Below are positions 17,737 through 26,257 of a DNA stretch of 64,000 bases, in pieces. Within the stretch, counting starts at the first letter, position 1. Each line of letters starts with the position of its first letter. The translations under genes were made by a program, and so were the position numbers. Under the pieces are notes generated by a model that was not told the DNA's origin, did no database searches, and saw nothing but the letters and a program-made list of their open reading frames with translations. Source of the stretch: Conexibacter stalactiti. Lineage in GTDB: Bacteria > Actinomycetota > Thermoleophilia > Solirubrobacterales > Solirubrobacteraceae. The stretch is from assembly GCF_035967765.1 (NCBI RefSeq), contig NZ_JAYWIT010000002.1; one strand, written 5' to 3'.

Positions 17737-19077
17737 TCAGCGCGCCGCCCATGGCACCGGCTCGACATCGAGGCTCGAACGTGCGAGTCGCAGCCGCGAC
17801 CAGTAGTCGCCGTCATACCCGAGCACCCGAAGCAGGCAGAGTTGGAGGCACCAGGTAGACAACTGCCATGCCTCGAACAGTTCGTCGCTGTCGGGCCACT
17901 CGGGATCGTCGAACTTTCTCGGAGCGTGAATCACAGCGTTGCGGACGTTGTGCAGCGTTTCCGGACCGCCGTCATCTGGTTTTCCGAGTGCCTTCTTCCG
18001 CGCGAGCAACGCGTCGAACCCGTCTGGGATATCAGCGCTAACGCCGGCCCACGCCAAGAGGAGTCGGAGCCGCGCTGCCGTGTCGAGCTTGCGCGAAGAC
18101 GACGTGTCCTGCGTGATCCATCCTTGTCGACGAAGGACTGCCCAGCTGAGGAGTTCAAGCCCCGTACAGGCGACGGGAACGCGTACGTCGAGAACCTCCG
18201 AGCTATCAGCCGAAAGGAGGTGGTTGATCGCCCGCTCGACGACCACCTCGAGCGCTCTATCGGTGCCGAGCTGCGCATAGCCATCAGCGACTGATTCGAC
18301 AGCTGTGGGCACGAGCTGCTTTGGGCACCACGTGGCGAAAGACTTTTCGGGCCGCAGGCGCGGGGAGCCCCAGTTGGCCCATACCACCCGCCCTTTCCGA
18401 TCAAGTCCGCAGGTGGGGCCGATGCCGACTTCTCGGCTTGACACCAGGCTGAGGACAAAGAAGAGGTAGTGCTGCAGCCGTTCGATCGAAGCGGTGTCGA
18501 CCGGCGACCTAGTGGGTGTGGCCGCGATGGCAGCGCCGAAATCGTGGTCGCCCCTCGGATCATCGATCGGCGCAAGAACGAGGTTCCAGCCGGGCAGTCG
18601 AAACGCGACCTGGCCTTGGCGAGAGCCGTCAGCGAGCTGAGTCAGCACACGGAACTCGGGGTGCTGGAACGACTGGCTCAGGTGCACCACGAATCGAACG
18701 GCCGCGCTGAGTTCTCCTGCGTCGAGATTTGAGAGGCGAACGTTGCTTTCCACCCATGAGCCTCTGCCTGGACGCGACGGCAGCGAGGACTTCGTTGGAG
18801 GCGTCAGCGACGATCCCGGCGGTACGCCGGTCACGCTTGCGTGGAGGTCGACCACGAGGTGAGGGCTGACCTTGGAGGGTGGTCCCGAAAACCGAGCGCC
18901 GAAGCTTGCACCTGGGAAGAGGCGCAGCTCAAGCTGACCGACCGCGTCGCCGCTCGTTCCTCCCGCCTCGACCGCGAGCTTTCCCGCGTAGACGATAATC
19001 GCCCCGTCGTTGCCATTCGGACGGTAGATCGGCTCGACGCGGGTGGATCTCTCAGATGGCAATGGGCCTCTTCTCAC
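17737..19077 (-). CDS. HEPN-domain protein, ApeA-like candidate antiphage RNase
   Basis: About 446 residues. The N-terminal ~280 residues form an unrecognised beta-rich region (SPHLVVDLHASVTGVPPGSS ... FRLPGWNLVLAPIDD). The C-terminal helical part has a clear HEPN active-site motif, HNVRNAVIHAPRK, which is R-N-x3-H (Rx4H with a polar residue after Arg), near residue 385. Layout and length fit the ApeA-type abortive-infection proteins, in which the HEPN RNase is kept off by the N-terminal domain. The start is uncertain; GTG 19077 is the most plausible. It faces the PIN-like gene tail to tail. Confidence 0.5.
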   Translation of the reverse strand: MRRGPLPSERSTRVEPIYRPNGNDGAIIVYAGKLAVEAGGTSGDAVGQLELRLFPGASFGARFSGPPSKVSPHLVVDLHASVTGVPPGSSLTPPTKSSLPSRPGRGSWVESNVRLSNLDAGELSAAVRFVVHLSQSFQHPEFRVLTQLADGSRQGQVAFRLPGWNLVLAPIDDPRGDHDFGAAIAATPTRSPVDTASIERLQHYLFFVLSLVSSREVGIGPTCGLDRKGRVVWANWGSPRLRPEKSFATWCPKQLVPTAVESVADGYAQLGTDRALEVVVERAINHLLSADSSEVLDVRVPVACTGLELLSWAVLRRQGWITQDTSSSRKLDTAARLRLLLAWAGVSADIPDGFDALLARKKALGKPDDGGPETLHNVRNAVIHAPRKFDDPEWPDSDELFEAWQLSTWCLQLCLLRVLGYDGDYWSRLRLARSSLDVEPVPWAAR

Positions 19078-19203
19078 GCGGCTGGTGATGGATCGGCACC
19101 TCCTCGGCGGCCGGTCCCTCCTGGCGGCTAGGCGCAATGCTATAAACGCCAGTGTGTCGGAGGCGCCGAAGCGCGCTGGTTCGAGCCAAGGAGACGCTGG
19201 CAC

Positions 19204-19458
19204 ATGGCAAGAGGGAATGACAGCGACCGCTACGTCGTGCCGAACCCGGACGGTGGGTGGGACGTGAAGAGAGAAGCCGCGCAGCGCGCCAGCGCCCACA
19301 CGGGCACCAAGAAGGAAGCAGTCGATCGCGCACGAGAGATCGTGGGCAATCTCGGCGGCGGCGAGATCCGCATTGCGAACAAGGAAGGACGGCTGATCGA
19401 CTCAGACACCGTCAGAGGCCCTCGGCACTCGGAATCGAGAGCGCGCGACCGCAAGTAG
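19204..19458 (+). CDS. DUF2188 family protein
   Basis: An 84-residue protein with the DUF2188 pattern: DRYVVPNPDGGWDVKREAAQ, THTG-like TGTKKEAVDRAREIV, GGGEIRIANKEGRLIDSDT. The function of this family is unknown. It is small and basic and often found near phage or element genes. An AAGGAG precedes the ATG by 7 bp. Two further small genes follow in the same direction. Confidence 0.75.
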   Translation: MARGNDSDRYVVPNPDGGWDVKREAAQRASAHTGTKKEAVDRAREIVGNLGGGEIRIANKEGRLIDSDTVRGPRHSESRARDRK

Positions 19459-19475
19459 CGGCGACGGGAGACAGC

Positions 19476-19691
19476 ATGAGAGTCCGGTTTGCGCAGGGCG
19501 ACGACGACGGGTGGTCCGAGTGGTACGAGCTGGAGGTCGTGCCGCGCATCGGCGAGTCGGTCAGCCTCGACGACCCCGATCACTGCGCCGTCGTCGAAGA
19601 CGTAGTCCATGCGATCGACGGAGCGACGCACGTCGCCACCGTCACGTTGAAGACGGCCAAGCCTCGGACGGGAAGAGCCCTCTTCGCATGA
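19476..19691 (+). CDS. Small hypothetical protein
   Basis: 71 residues (MRVRFAQGDDDGWSEWYELE ...), acidic, with predicted beta strands and no known motif. A GGGAG lies 5 bp before the ATG. It sits between the DUF2188 gene and a larger hypothetical gene in what looks like one transcript. Confidence 0.55.
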   Translation: MRVRFAQGDDDGWSEWYELEVVPRIGESVSLDDPDHCAVVEDVVHAIDGATHVATVTLKTAKPRTGRALFA

Positions 19692-19701
19692 GACGTAGGA
19701 G

Positions 19702-20478
19702 ATGAGGTGGACCGCCACACTCAGAGCACGTAAGCAGGACGTGGAGCGGCTACTCGCCGAAGCGGTGCCGGATCTCTCGGTAGCAGGTGAGGACGATTCG
19801 CATCTCGTTTTCGCGTTCAGCGACCCGCCCGACGACGGAAGCTTCGAGAGCGAGTCGCATGCCGCGAAGGCTGTGATCGATGCGTTTGTCCGGCACATCA
19901 ACGGATTCGGAAGGCTCCGTTGGGGACGATCGTTCGAAGGCGTTACGGTTGCGTCAACCAGAGCCACTGACTCGAATGGGAAGGTCACGCAGTACGAGTT
20001 TCTTGGGCAGGCAGTCGCGCATCTGACGCCCGAAGACTTCGCCGTCATGGTCGAGCGGCTCGGGTTCCCCAAGCCTTCGCCACCATTAGGTCTTGACGTG
20101 GTCAACGCGCTGGATGGTGCCGGCGTGACGAAGCTCGCGGAGTCGAACCCGCAGGTGGCCCGAGTTCTTCAACTCGTCGAACTCATGTTGGAGGGCGACC
20201 ACGACATCAACTGGGTCGCTGGGTACTCCGCTCTGGAGGCGATAGACCACGACCTTGCCGCTCGGGGGGTGGACGGACACGCTCTAGGTTGGTGGACGAA
20301 GCGGGAACGAAAGGACTTCAACGCGACAGCGAACAGCGTGGAAGCACTTGGCTCCCGCGCTCGTCACGGCAAGCCCTCCGGCCTGAGAGAGGCCCGCATG
20401 CACACCACAGACGCAAGCTGGTTCGTGCGCCGGGTGACGGCCTACTGGCTGACGCATCTTCTAGGCGAGGGGACCTGA
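19702..20478 (+). CDS. Hypothetical protein with HEPN-like C-terminus
   Basis: A 258-residue protein. The N-terminal half is mixed alpha/beta. The C-terminal half is helical: VARVLQLVELMLEGDHDINW, then FNATANSVEALGSRARHGKP and a final helix WFVRRVTAYWLTHLLGE. The ARHG motif at a helix end recalls inactive or divergent HEPN proteins, but no firm Rx4-6H is present. A TAGGAG precedes the ATG. The context (PIN, HEPN, DUF2188) suggests a defence-related role by association only. Confidence 0.5.
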   Translation: MRWTATLRARKQDVERLLAEAVPDLSVAGEDDSHLVFAFSDPPDDGSFESESHAAKAVIDAFVRHINGFGRLRWGRSFEGVTVASTRATDSNGKVTQYEFLGQAVAHLTPEDFAVMVERLGFPKPSPPLGLDVVNALDGAGVTKLAESNPQVARVLQLVELMLEGDHDINWVAGYSALEAIDHDLAARGVDGHALGWWTKRERKDFNATANSVEALGSRARHGKPSGLREARMHTTDASWFVRRVTAYWLTHLLGEGT

Positions 20479-20492
20479 CGGGAGGAGGGAAG

Positions 20493-21593
20493 TCACTCCG
20501 TCGTCGTCGGCGGCCGTTCGCGCCGTTCGGTTCGATGGAGGACTCGGAGGAACGTGGCCGCTTGTTGCCAGCCGATGCGATCAAAGTAAGCGGTGGCGGA
20601 GACCTTCTCTTCGGCATTCGCAAGCCACGAGTCAAGCCATCGGTAATACGACCAGCCGTAGGGCGACGCAAGAGCCCACGCGCGGAACCTGACGTCTACG
20701 GTCAGCCAGCATTCCACGCTTCGGATTCGGGACGCTTGTGCTGCGTCAAGGCCCAGGTAGTGCGTGAGGTAGCCGGGCGGCAACGATCTCGTCGTGCCGG
20801 GGCACCACAGTCTCAGTGTGAGCGTGAACCGTCTGGTGCTAACGCGAAGAGCGCCTTGATCGGTACGAGCCAACTCGCTGCCGGCCGGCAGCACGAGATC
20901 GAATCTCTCGTAGATGCCACCCCCGATAACGATGGTCATGACGACGGTCTCCGAAGGCTTCAGTCGAGCGGCGGTACCCCCTGAGAAATTGGGACGGTCC
21001 TCGATCGGCCGAGAGAAGAACTCGACGAACGGATTCTGCACGAGCGCATCAGGCAGATCACGTGCCGTGATGTGGCGAAGATCTCGCGCCGCCGGACGGC
21101 CCCCAAAATAGTCCGTCAAATGCACGGCGAGTTCGTTGAGCACCACGTATTCGGCGAGGGCCTGTGCAAGCGCCATGCGTGGCAAGCCGGTGAGATTGCC
21201 CTCACCTGCTGGCCCCCAGGCTTCGCGGATAGCAGGGTCTTCACGCGAGGCGGCGCGGATGTACAGCGCGAACCAGTCCGCAAAGGGGTAGTCGCGGCCA
21301 GGCGAGATGGCTTGAGACTCCTCCGGGTCGTAGATGAAGAAGCCGCTGATGCGTCGGCTCCTCGACCGCGCGCTCACGAAGATTCGCGACGCCAGCAGGG
21401 CCAGGCCCGCCGCCATCGTCAGCGTTCCGATTACCAGAGCGGTGAGGTCGGGCAGCCGTTCCAGAATGAGCGACGCCAGGACGTTGATGCTGAAGCCGAC
21501 GAGGATGGCGGCTGCCAGCACCTCCGCAAAGCCGAATTGCGCTCTGAGCAGACCGGCGAGATGACCCGTGGCGGGCTTGTCGTCCTCTGGCAC
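20493..21593 (-). CDS. Membrane protein of unknown function
   Basis: About 366 residues. Two membrane helices lie near the N-terminus (AEVLAAAILVGFSINVLASL and TALVIGTLTMAAGLALLASR). They are followed by a long cytosolic domain with Trp/Tyr-rich patches (YGWSYYRWLDSWLANAEE). The domain is not recognised. The topology resembles two-helix defence effectors (a membrane anchor with a sensing domain), but that is only an analogy. The start is uncertain; GTG 21593 is assumed. The gene is convergent with 19702-20478, 14 bp apart. Confidence 0.45.
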   Translation of the reverse strand: MPEDDKPATGHLAGLLRAQFGFAEVLAAAILVGFSINVLASLILERLPDLTALVIGTLTMAAGLALLASRIFVSARSRSRRISGFFIYDPEESQAISPGRDYPFADWFALYIRAASREDPAIREAWGPAGEGNLTGLPRMALAQALAEYVVLNELAVHLTDYFGGRPAARDLRHITARDLPDALVQNPFVEFFSRPIEDRPNFSGGTAARLKPSETVVMTIVIGGGIYERFDLVLPAGSELARTDQGALRVSTRRFTLTLRLWCPGTTRSLPPGYLTHYLGLDAAQASRIRSVECWLTVDVRFRAWALASPYGWSYYRWLDSWLANAEEKVSATAYFDRIGWQQAATFLRVLHRTERRERPPTTTE

Positions 21594-22212
21594 GAAAGTG
21601 ATCGTATGGGTGCGCGCCGACGCGTTCGGCCTCCGAGAGGGAACGGCATTCTGGAGATTGCCTGAGGTCGTACGACCGAATCGCGTGCATAAGTCCGAGG
21701 GTCGCGCCTTGTCGCCGGCAGGGTATGACCGGCCAAGGAGCATCGGCGACGGCAGGCGTCGAGCGGCATTTCCTAACCGAGTCCTGCGGGCGGCGCCACG
21801 TAGGCCCCGTCCGCAGTTCGGGCTGAACCGACGCCGGTCCATGACCAGACGGTCGCGGGTTCGGAATCCGCATCATCGTAGATGGACCTGCGCGCACGAT
21901 TGAGCGACGTAGGAGCAGCCAGCGCTGTCGCGACCTCGCTGGTCCGTCAGCGCTCAGAGAGCGCGCTCATTCGCGCCTGACTTGGTTTCGTGTCCAGGGC
22001 CCACGTTGAATACCGCGACGACGAAGGCGCCGATGCCGATCGGGCCGCTGATTTGCTGACGAGGGATGTGTTGCTGGCGTCATGGCGCGGGCATGCTGAA
22101 GGGTGCGAGCCGCCGAGACCTTGCTGGCTCAACGCACTGGACGAGCGATGCCGACGACGGCTGCCGAGCTGCTCTCTTCGCAAGGTCGACCACGACAAGG
22201 GGCCCCTTTGAC
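21594..22212. other. Gene-poor stretch before the Ntn-hydrolase gene
   Basis: 619 bp with no convincing gene. On the minus strand near 21975-22060 a fragment reads GPIGIGAFVVAVFNVGPGHE. This looks like the end of a membrane transporter, preceded by a stop, and may be a remnant. The segment just upstream of ATG 22213 shows no strong ribosome-binding site. Confidence 0.3.
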
Positions 22213-23160
22213 ATGTGCACAGCAGTCAGGTTCTCAGACGGCAACGGCCATCTCTACCTCGCACGCAACCTCGACTGGACGAGCGGCTACGGGGAGCGGG
22301 TTGTACTGACGCCCACCGGATACGCCACCAGGTCGCCGTTTGGTGCGGTGGCCGGCATCCGGCATGCCGTTATCGGCATGGGCCTCGTCGAGGAGAAGAC
22401 GCCGCTCTACTTCGACTGCGGCAACGACGCGGGCCTCGCCGTCGCGGGCCTCAACTTCCCAGGGTACGCGCAGTACGCACCGGAGCCGGTCGAGGGAGCG
22501 ACAAACGTCGCCGCTTTCGAGTTCCCCCTCTGGGTGGCCTCGCAGTTCGCCAGCGTCGACGAGGTCGAGGCCGCGCTCGGCGACGTCGTCATCGTTGACA
22601 GACCGATCAACCGAAAGTACCCGAGTTCGCTGCTGCACTGGATCATCGGCGATGCCACTCGTGCTGTGGTGGTGGAGTACACCAGCGACGGGATGCACGT
22701 TTTCGACGACGATGTCGATGTCCTCGCGAATCAGCCCGGCTTCGCCTGGCATCACGAGAACCTGCGCAACTACCTCAACGCGTCGTCCGGCTTTCCCGAG
22801 GACACCGTGCTCGGCCGGGCGCGGCTGGCCCCGTTCGGCTCGGGGTCGCTCATGCGAGGGATTCCGGGCGACTACTACTCGCCGTCCCGGTTCGTGCGCG
22901 CGGCCTACGTCAATGCGCACTACCCGGAGAAGGCCAGCGAGGAGGAGAACGTCAGCCGCGCGTTCCACACCCTGCAGCAGGTCGCGATGGTCGACGGCTG
23001 CGCGGCCATGAGTTCGGGCGAATTCGAGAAGACCATCTATACGGGGCTCTTCTCGTCCCGGACTACGACGTACTACTGGAACACCTACGACGCTCCGGCG
23101 ATCCGCAGCGTCGCGATGGCCGACCACGCATCCGACGGGACGGAGCTCGCTGTCATCTAG
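22213..23160 (+). CDS. Bile salt hydrolase / penicillin V acylase family Ntn hydrolase
   Basis: A 315-residue amidase of the choloylglycine hydrolase family. After Met removal Cys2 becomes the N-terminal nucleophile (MCTAVRFSDGNG). Arg18 and Asp21 of ARNLDW and the later Asn/Arg positions (LANQPGF, SPSRFVRAA) are in place. Family members cleave conjugated bile acids, penicillin V or N-acyl-homoserine lactones. In an environmental actinobacterium signal-molecule or antibiotic hydrolysis is as likely as bile salts. No signal peptide, so it is cytosolic. ATG 22213 is certain because the Cys must follow Met. Confidence 0.9.
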   Translation: MCTAVRFSDGNGHLYLARNLDWTSGYGERVVLTPTGYATRSPFGAVAGIRHAVIGMGLVEEKTPLYFDCGNDAGLAVAGLNFPGYAQYAPEPVEGATNVAAFEFPLWVASQFASVDEVEAALGDVVIVDRPINRKYPSSLLHWIIGDATRAVVVEYTSDGMHVFDDDVDVLANQPGFAWHHENLRNYLNASSGFPEDTVLGRARLAPFGSGSLMRGIPGDYYSPSRFVRAAYVNAHYPEKASEEENVSRAFHTLQQVAMVDGCAAMSSGEFEKTIYTGLFSSRTTTYYWNTYDAPAIRSVAMADHASDGTELAVI

Positions 23161-23363
23161 GCGAGGCGCGCCGAGACGGGAGCTCTCAGGGCGAGGTCCG
23201 GTGAGGTCGAAGCAGGCGCGGGTGCGGCGGGCGGTGGCGATGCCGAGTCGGCGGATCGCGAGTCTTCGAGCAGTTCGCGGTCTCCCTTGCCCGGATCCTC
23301 GGCGCGCAGTGCGGCGAGTAGGTCGGAGTCGAAGTCGATCAGTGTGGTGCGCGAACCGCTCAT
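23157..23363 (-). CDS. Small hypothetical protein, antitoxin-like
   Basis: 68 residues. The N-terminal part MSGSRTTLIDFDSDLLAALR plus AEDPGKGDRELLED looks like the short strand-helix-helix of ribbon-helix-helix-type small proteins. The C-terminal half is Ala/Pro/Ser-rich. It overlaps the stop of the Ntn-hydrolase gene on the other strand. No toxin partner is seen next to it. Confidence 0.35.
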   Translation of the reverse strand: MSGSRTTLIDFDSDLLAALRAEDPGKGDRELLEDSRSADSASPPPAAPAPASTSPDLALRAPVSARLA

Positions 23364-23424
23364 GAACTCAGCGTAACGCTGCCGCGGCGATGTCGCGTCA
23401 TCTGCGCGCGCGGCCCGGATTCGG

Positions 23425-23490
23425 TCACAGTTCGCGCACCTCCACGAACCGGTACCCGGTCGCGGGATGGTGTTCAAATCCCGCCCGCGA
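23425..23490 (-). repeat. Diverged ~60 bp repeat, copy A
   Basis: This stretch is clearly related to 36089-36150, in the same orientation, with most bases identical (shared runs such as GGTGTTCAA and ACCGCGC-like blocks). In one minus-strand frame both copies translate to a similar end: EHHPATGYRFVEVREL here and EHRPASGYRFVAVRELA there, each followed by a stop. They may be 3' fragments of a once-duplicated gene. The gene itself is not recognised. Confidence 0.55.
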
Positions 23491-23663
23491 TGAACCCGCA
23501 ACGGTGGTCAGTTTCGAATCTCGATGCGGGGTGTAAATCGTGGGTTTGACCCCCGTCGCTCCCGCCTCCGGCACCCTCTGAACAATCCGACGTCCAGCTC
23601 TGCCGAAGCCGGCGAGGATCGCGGCAGCCTTGTCGGGCTGCGGGTCGACGGGCGGCGCATGAC

Positions 23664-23820
23664 GTGCTGTGCTCTGGTCATGTCTCCGCCAACATGACCG
23701 GCGACATCGTGCCGCTGGGCTTCGGTGTCGTCGGTGGGGTATCACCTGCCGGTGATGGCCGTGGCCGCCACCGACTGGTTGGCCGGCATCGCCAACGCCG
23801 TGGATCCGAAAGGACGTTGA
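23664..23820 (+). pseudogene. Protein-coding remnant
   Basis: The plus strand reads SGHVSANMTGDIVPLGFGVV, which resembles a conserved loop of DUF1275-type membrane proteins. After a shift of frame it reads YHLPVMAVAATDWLAGIANA to a stop before the VOC gene. It is too short and broken to be functional. The rest of 23364-23825 shows no gene. Confidence 0.3.
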
Positions 23821-23825
23821 TCGCC

Positions 23826-24443
23826 ATGCGTAAGATCCAGACCCAGGGCGTGCATCACATCACGCTCACGGGTGCCGATCGGCAGACCTCGATCGACTTC
23901 TGGGAGGGCGTGCTGGGCATGCCGTTCGTCTTCGAGCAGCCCAACCTGGATCGCGCTGAGGAGAGCCACCTGTACTTCGATCCGGGCGACGGCCGGCTGA
24001 TCACGATCTTCACCAACGAGGAGCGGACCCCCGACGCGTCGCCGCGCTCGCAGGATGCCGGTCACGTCCACCACATCGCGTTCAACCTGTCCAACGCCGT
24101 GTTTCGCCAGACGGTCGAGCGTCTCGATGAGCGCGGGATCGAGCACAGCGGGGTCAAGGATCGCGGATTCATGGACTCGATCTACTTCCGAGATCCGCTG
24201 GGGCTGCTGATCGAGCTGGCGTCCTACCGCTTCGAGCCGCCCGTCGGGCACACCCACGCCGACGTCCTGCTAGAGGCGCACCTGATCCGCACCGATCGCG
24301 GCGATTACAACATCGACCCGCTGCACCTGGCCGATGCGATCGAGCGCCTGGTCGAACGCTCGCAGCGGTCCCTGTCCGACGACCGCGGCCCCGGCGACCC
24401 GTACCGCCACGCGCGGACCGACGCTCCGGAGACGACCGAATGA
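23826..24443 (+). CDS. VOC-family protein (glyoxalase / ring-cleaving dioxygenase-like)
   Basis: A 205-residue protein with two paired beta-alpha-beta-beta-beta modules. Metal-ligand candidates are His in GVHHITLTGADR (about residue 10), His in HVHHIAFNLS (about 80) and Glu in LGLLIELASYRF (about 130). This HxH...E pattern matches type I extradiol dioxygenases and glyoxalases. The C-terminal 60 residues form a helical extension. The substrate is unknown. An AAAGGA precedes ATG 23826. A second VOC gene lies convergent nearby. Confidence 0.75.
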   Translation: MRKIQTQGVHHITLTGADRQTSIDFWEGVLGMPFVFEQPNLDRAEESHLYFDPGDGRLITIFTNEERTPDASPRSQDAGHVHHIAFNLSNAVFRQTVERLDERGIEHSGVKDRGFMDSIYFRDPLGLLIELASYRFEPPVGHTHADVLLEAHLIRTDRGDYNIDPLHLADAIERLVERSQRSLSDDRGPGDPYRHARTDAPETTE

Positions 24444-24495
24444 GCGGCGCCGTTCCGGCGCGGTGAACAGGGCCGGATGAAGGGTTCCTCAGCGG

Positions 24496-24975
24496 TTATC
24501 CCGGCGGGTCCTCGGGCCGGATCTTCGCCAGGCGGCCTTCGAGGAGGCCGGTGGCCTGTCCGACCTCGATGAGGTAGCCGTCGGGGTCGCGCATGTAGCA
24601 GCGGATCTCTGCGCCGCGGTCGATCGGCTCGGTGACGAACTCCGCGCCCGTGGCCCGCCATCTGTCGTAGCAGTCCTGGATGTCGGCGACCCGCAGGTTC
24701 ATGAAGCTCGACACCTCGTCTGAGCGCTCGTGGTCGACGAGGTTGATGCCGGGCTTGTCCGGCGTCGGGCCGCCGCCCGGATTCATGATGATCCAGCTGT
24801 TGGCGAGCTTGACCATGCAGGGGTTCGCCTGCATGACGATCTGGCCGCCAAGGACCTCGGAGTAGAACTCGCGTGAGGCAGCGACGCTGCGGACGGTCAG
24901 GAACTGCGTAACGAGGATGCCCTGGTCGGGGGCGGGGAGGTTGTCGTAGTCGATGCTCTGCCGATCGTCGCTCAT
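24496..24975 (-). CDS. VOC-family protein, single-module type
   Basis: A 159-residue glyoxalase/bleomycin-resistance-fold protein. It contains VTQFLTVRSVAASREFYSEV, then SSFMNLRVADIQDCYDRWRA and the closing strand CYMRDPDGYLIEVGQATGLL, whose Glu is a likely metal ligand. The first-half His is replaced (QFLTV), so catalytic metal binding is doubtful and a binding role is possible. Convergent with the VOC gene at 23826-24443. Confidence 0.75.
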   Translation of the reverse strand: MSDDRQSIDYDNLPAPDQGILVTQFLTVRSVAASREFYSEVLGGQIVMQANPCMVKLANSWIIMNPGGGPTPDKPGINLVDHERSDEVSSFMNLRVADIQDCYDRWRATGAEFVTEPIDRGAEIRCYMRDPDGYLIEVGQATGLLEGRLAKIRPEDPPG

Positions 24976-25108
24976 CGGCTCCTCGCATTCTCAGTCGCTT
25001 GACGTCGTGCGGGTTACGTTCCCAGAAGACGCGTGTGTGGCATCGTTGGGTGCAAAGGCCGTCCTCCTCACGCTGGTGATGGACTTCTCACCGATCCCTG
25101 TCCGCTGC

Positions 25109-26209
25109 TCAGCCGTGCGCTCCCGTGCCATCGCTCTCCGCCTGTGCACGTCGCAGTCGGAGCAGAGCGAGCGCTGGCTTGACGGCGGGCCGGAGCGCGT
25201 CGAGGACGGCTTCGGTTCCTGCTGCGGTTGTCGGGGTGGCGTGGGCTGATGGCAGGGAGAGGTAGAACGCGGCCAGCCCTGAAACGATGATCCGGTGTGA
25301 TGGCCCTCGATGAAGGCGTTCCGCTGATTGAACGCTGCGCGCGGCGAGCTTTCGCATCCCGGTTGCCGCGCTCGTCGCGTCGGGGTAGGCGCTGAAGTAG
25401 GAGAAGTTGCCGGTATGGCTGTCTGCGTCGACGTCGACGAGGCTGTCAAGCATGGTGCTGAGCGCGCAGACGAACGCGTACGACTGTGCGATCGCGCGCG
25501 CATCCGCGGTCCCGGTTGCGCGGTCGGCGGCTGCGGCGAGCAGCGCGTGCACGCCCAGCGAGGAGATCCCTGCTGCCGCGCTTTCCCACCAGTCAAGCTT
25601 GTGTTCAGCGCGATCGTGCGCGGCCCAGTCACGCAGCTCGGTCATGCGTCCGGTGAGCATTGCTGCGTGGGTCTGGCTCTGCGCTTCGGCGCAGCGTCGC
25701 GCTTCGATCGCCGCGCTCGGCGCGATGGCGCTGGCGGCGGGCAGTTGCCAGAACCGCTGGCGGCACGTGTCGACGAGGCTGAGGAGGTAGTGACCGTCGC
25801 CAGCATCGAAGTCGTCGCTGCTTCGGCGGGAAGCGGGCTCGATCGCGGCGGCGAGTGCGCGGTGCAGGCGGCGGGACCGGTTGAGCGGATCGTGCGCTGG
25901 CTGTTCGGTGATTGTGTCGAGGTAGTCGTACATGATTTGCCACGGGACGAGGAGACGGACGACCGCGCCACGTGCGCGCCGCGGGGCCAGGAGGGAGAAG
26001 ACGGCGGCGGCCTCGGCGTTGAGGTGCTCTGCGTCGAGCGTTTCGAGTGCGAGTCTGCGCGCGGCGGGCTCGGGGATGGCGCTGGCGCGTGTGCGCCAGC
26101 GAGCGATTTCTGCCCGTGCGGACGGGACGATCGCGACGGCGTAGCGGGTGAGGGCGGTGAGCATCGCTGCCGTGGCGGCGATGTCGGCCCGACGGCGGTG
26201 CTGGCTCAT
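25109..26209 (-). CDS. DUF2600 family terpene synthase (tetraprenyl-beta-curcumene synthase-like)
   Basis: About 366 residues, all-helical. It matches the DUF2600/YtpB family of large terpene synthases: IVPSARAEIARWRTRA, then EHLNAEAAAVFSLLAPRRAR, LLVPWQIMYDYLDTITEQP (acidic motif) and SLVDVDADSHTGNFSYFSAY. Characterised members cyclise C35 prenyl diphosphates. Product here unknown. ATG 26209 gives MSQHRRRAD. The ABC system upstream on the same strand may export the product or be an unrelated neighbour. Confidence 0.8.
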   Translation of the reverse strand: MSQHRRRADIAATAAMLTALTRYAVAIVPSARAEIARWRTRASAIPEPAARRLALETLDAEHLNAEAAAVFSLLAPRRARGAVVRLLVPWQIMYDYLDTITEQPAHDPLNRSRRLHRALAAAIEPASRRSSDDFDAGDGHYLLSLVDTCRQRFWQLPAASAIAPSAAIEARRCAEAQSQTHAAMLTGRMTELRDWAAHDRAEHKLDWWESAAAGISSLGVHALLAAAADRATGTADARAIAQSYAFVCALSTMLDSLVDVDADSHTGNFSYFSAYPDATSAATGMRKLAARSVQSAERLHRGPSHRIIVSGLAAFYLSLPSAHATPTTAAGTEAVLDALRPAVKPALALLRLRRAQAESDGTGAHG

Positions 26210-26257
26210 GGGCAAGGTCCCCCAACCTTGCGAGCGCTGCGGTGGCGCTCGTGCCGT

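Noticed and set aside
19278..19460. DUF2188 gene and neighbours as a toxin-antitoxin pair
   Set aside because: No toxin fold or antitoxin DNA-binding motif is visible in the small proteins.
23500..23570. tRNA-like look of CAGTTTCGAATCTCG and GGGTTTGACCCC
   Set aside because: No acceptor stem, anticodon arm or proper T loop can be folded. It is also not a copy of the tRNA-Glu 3' end, so it is not attR.
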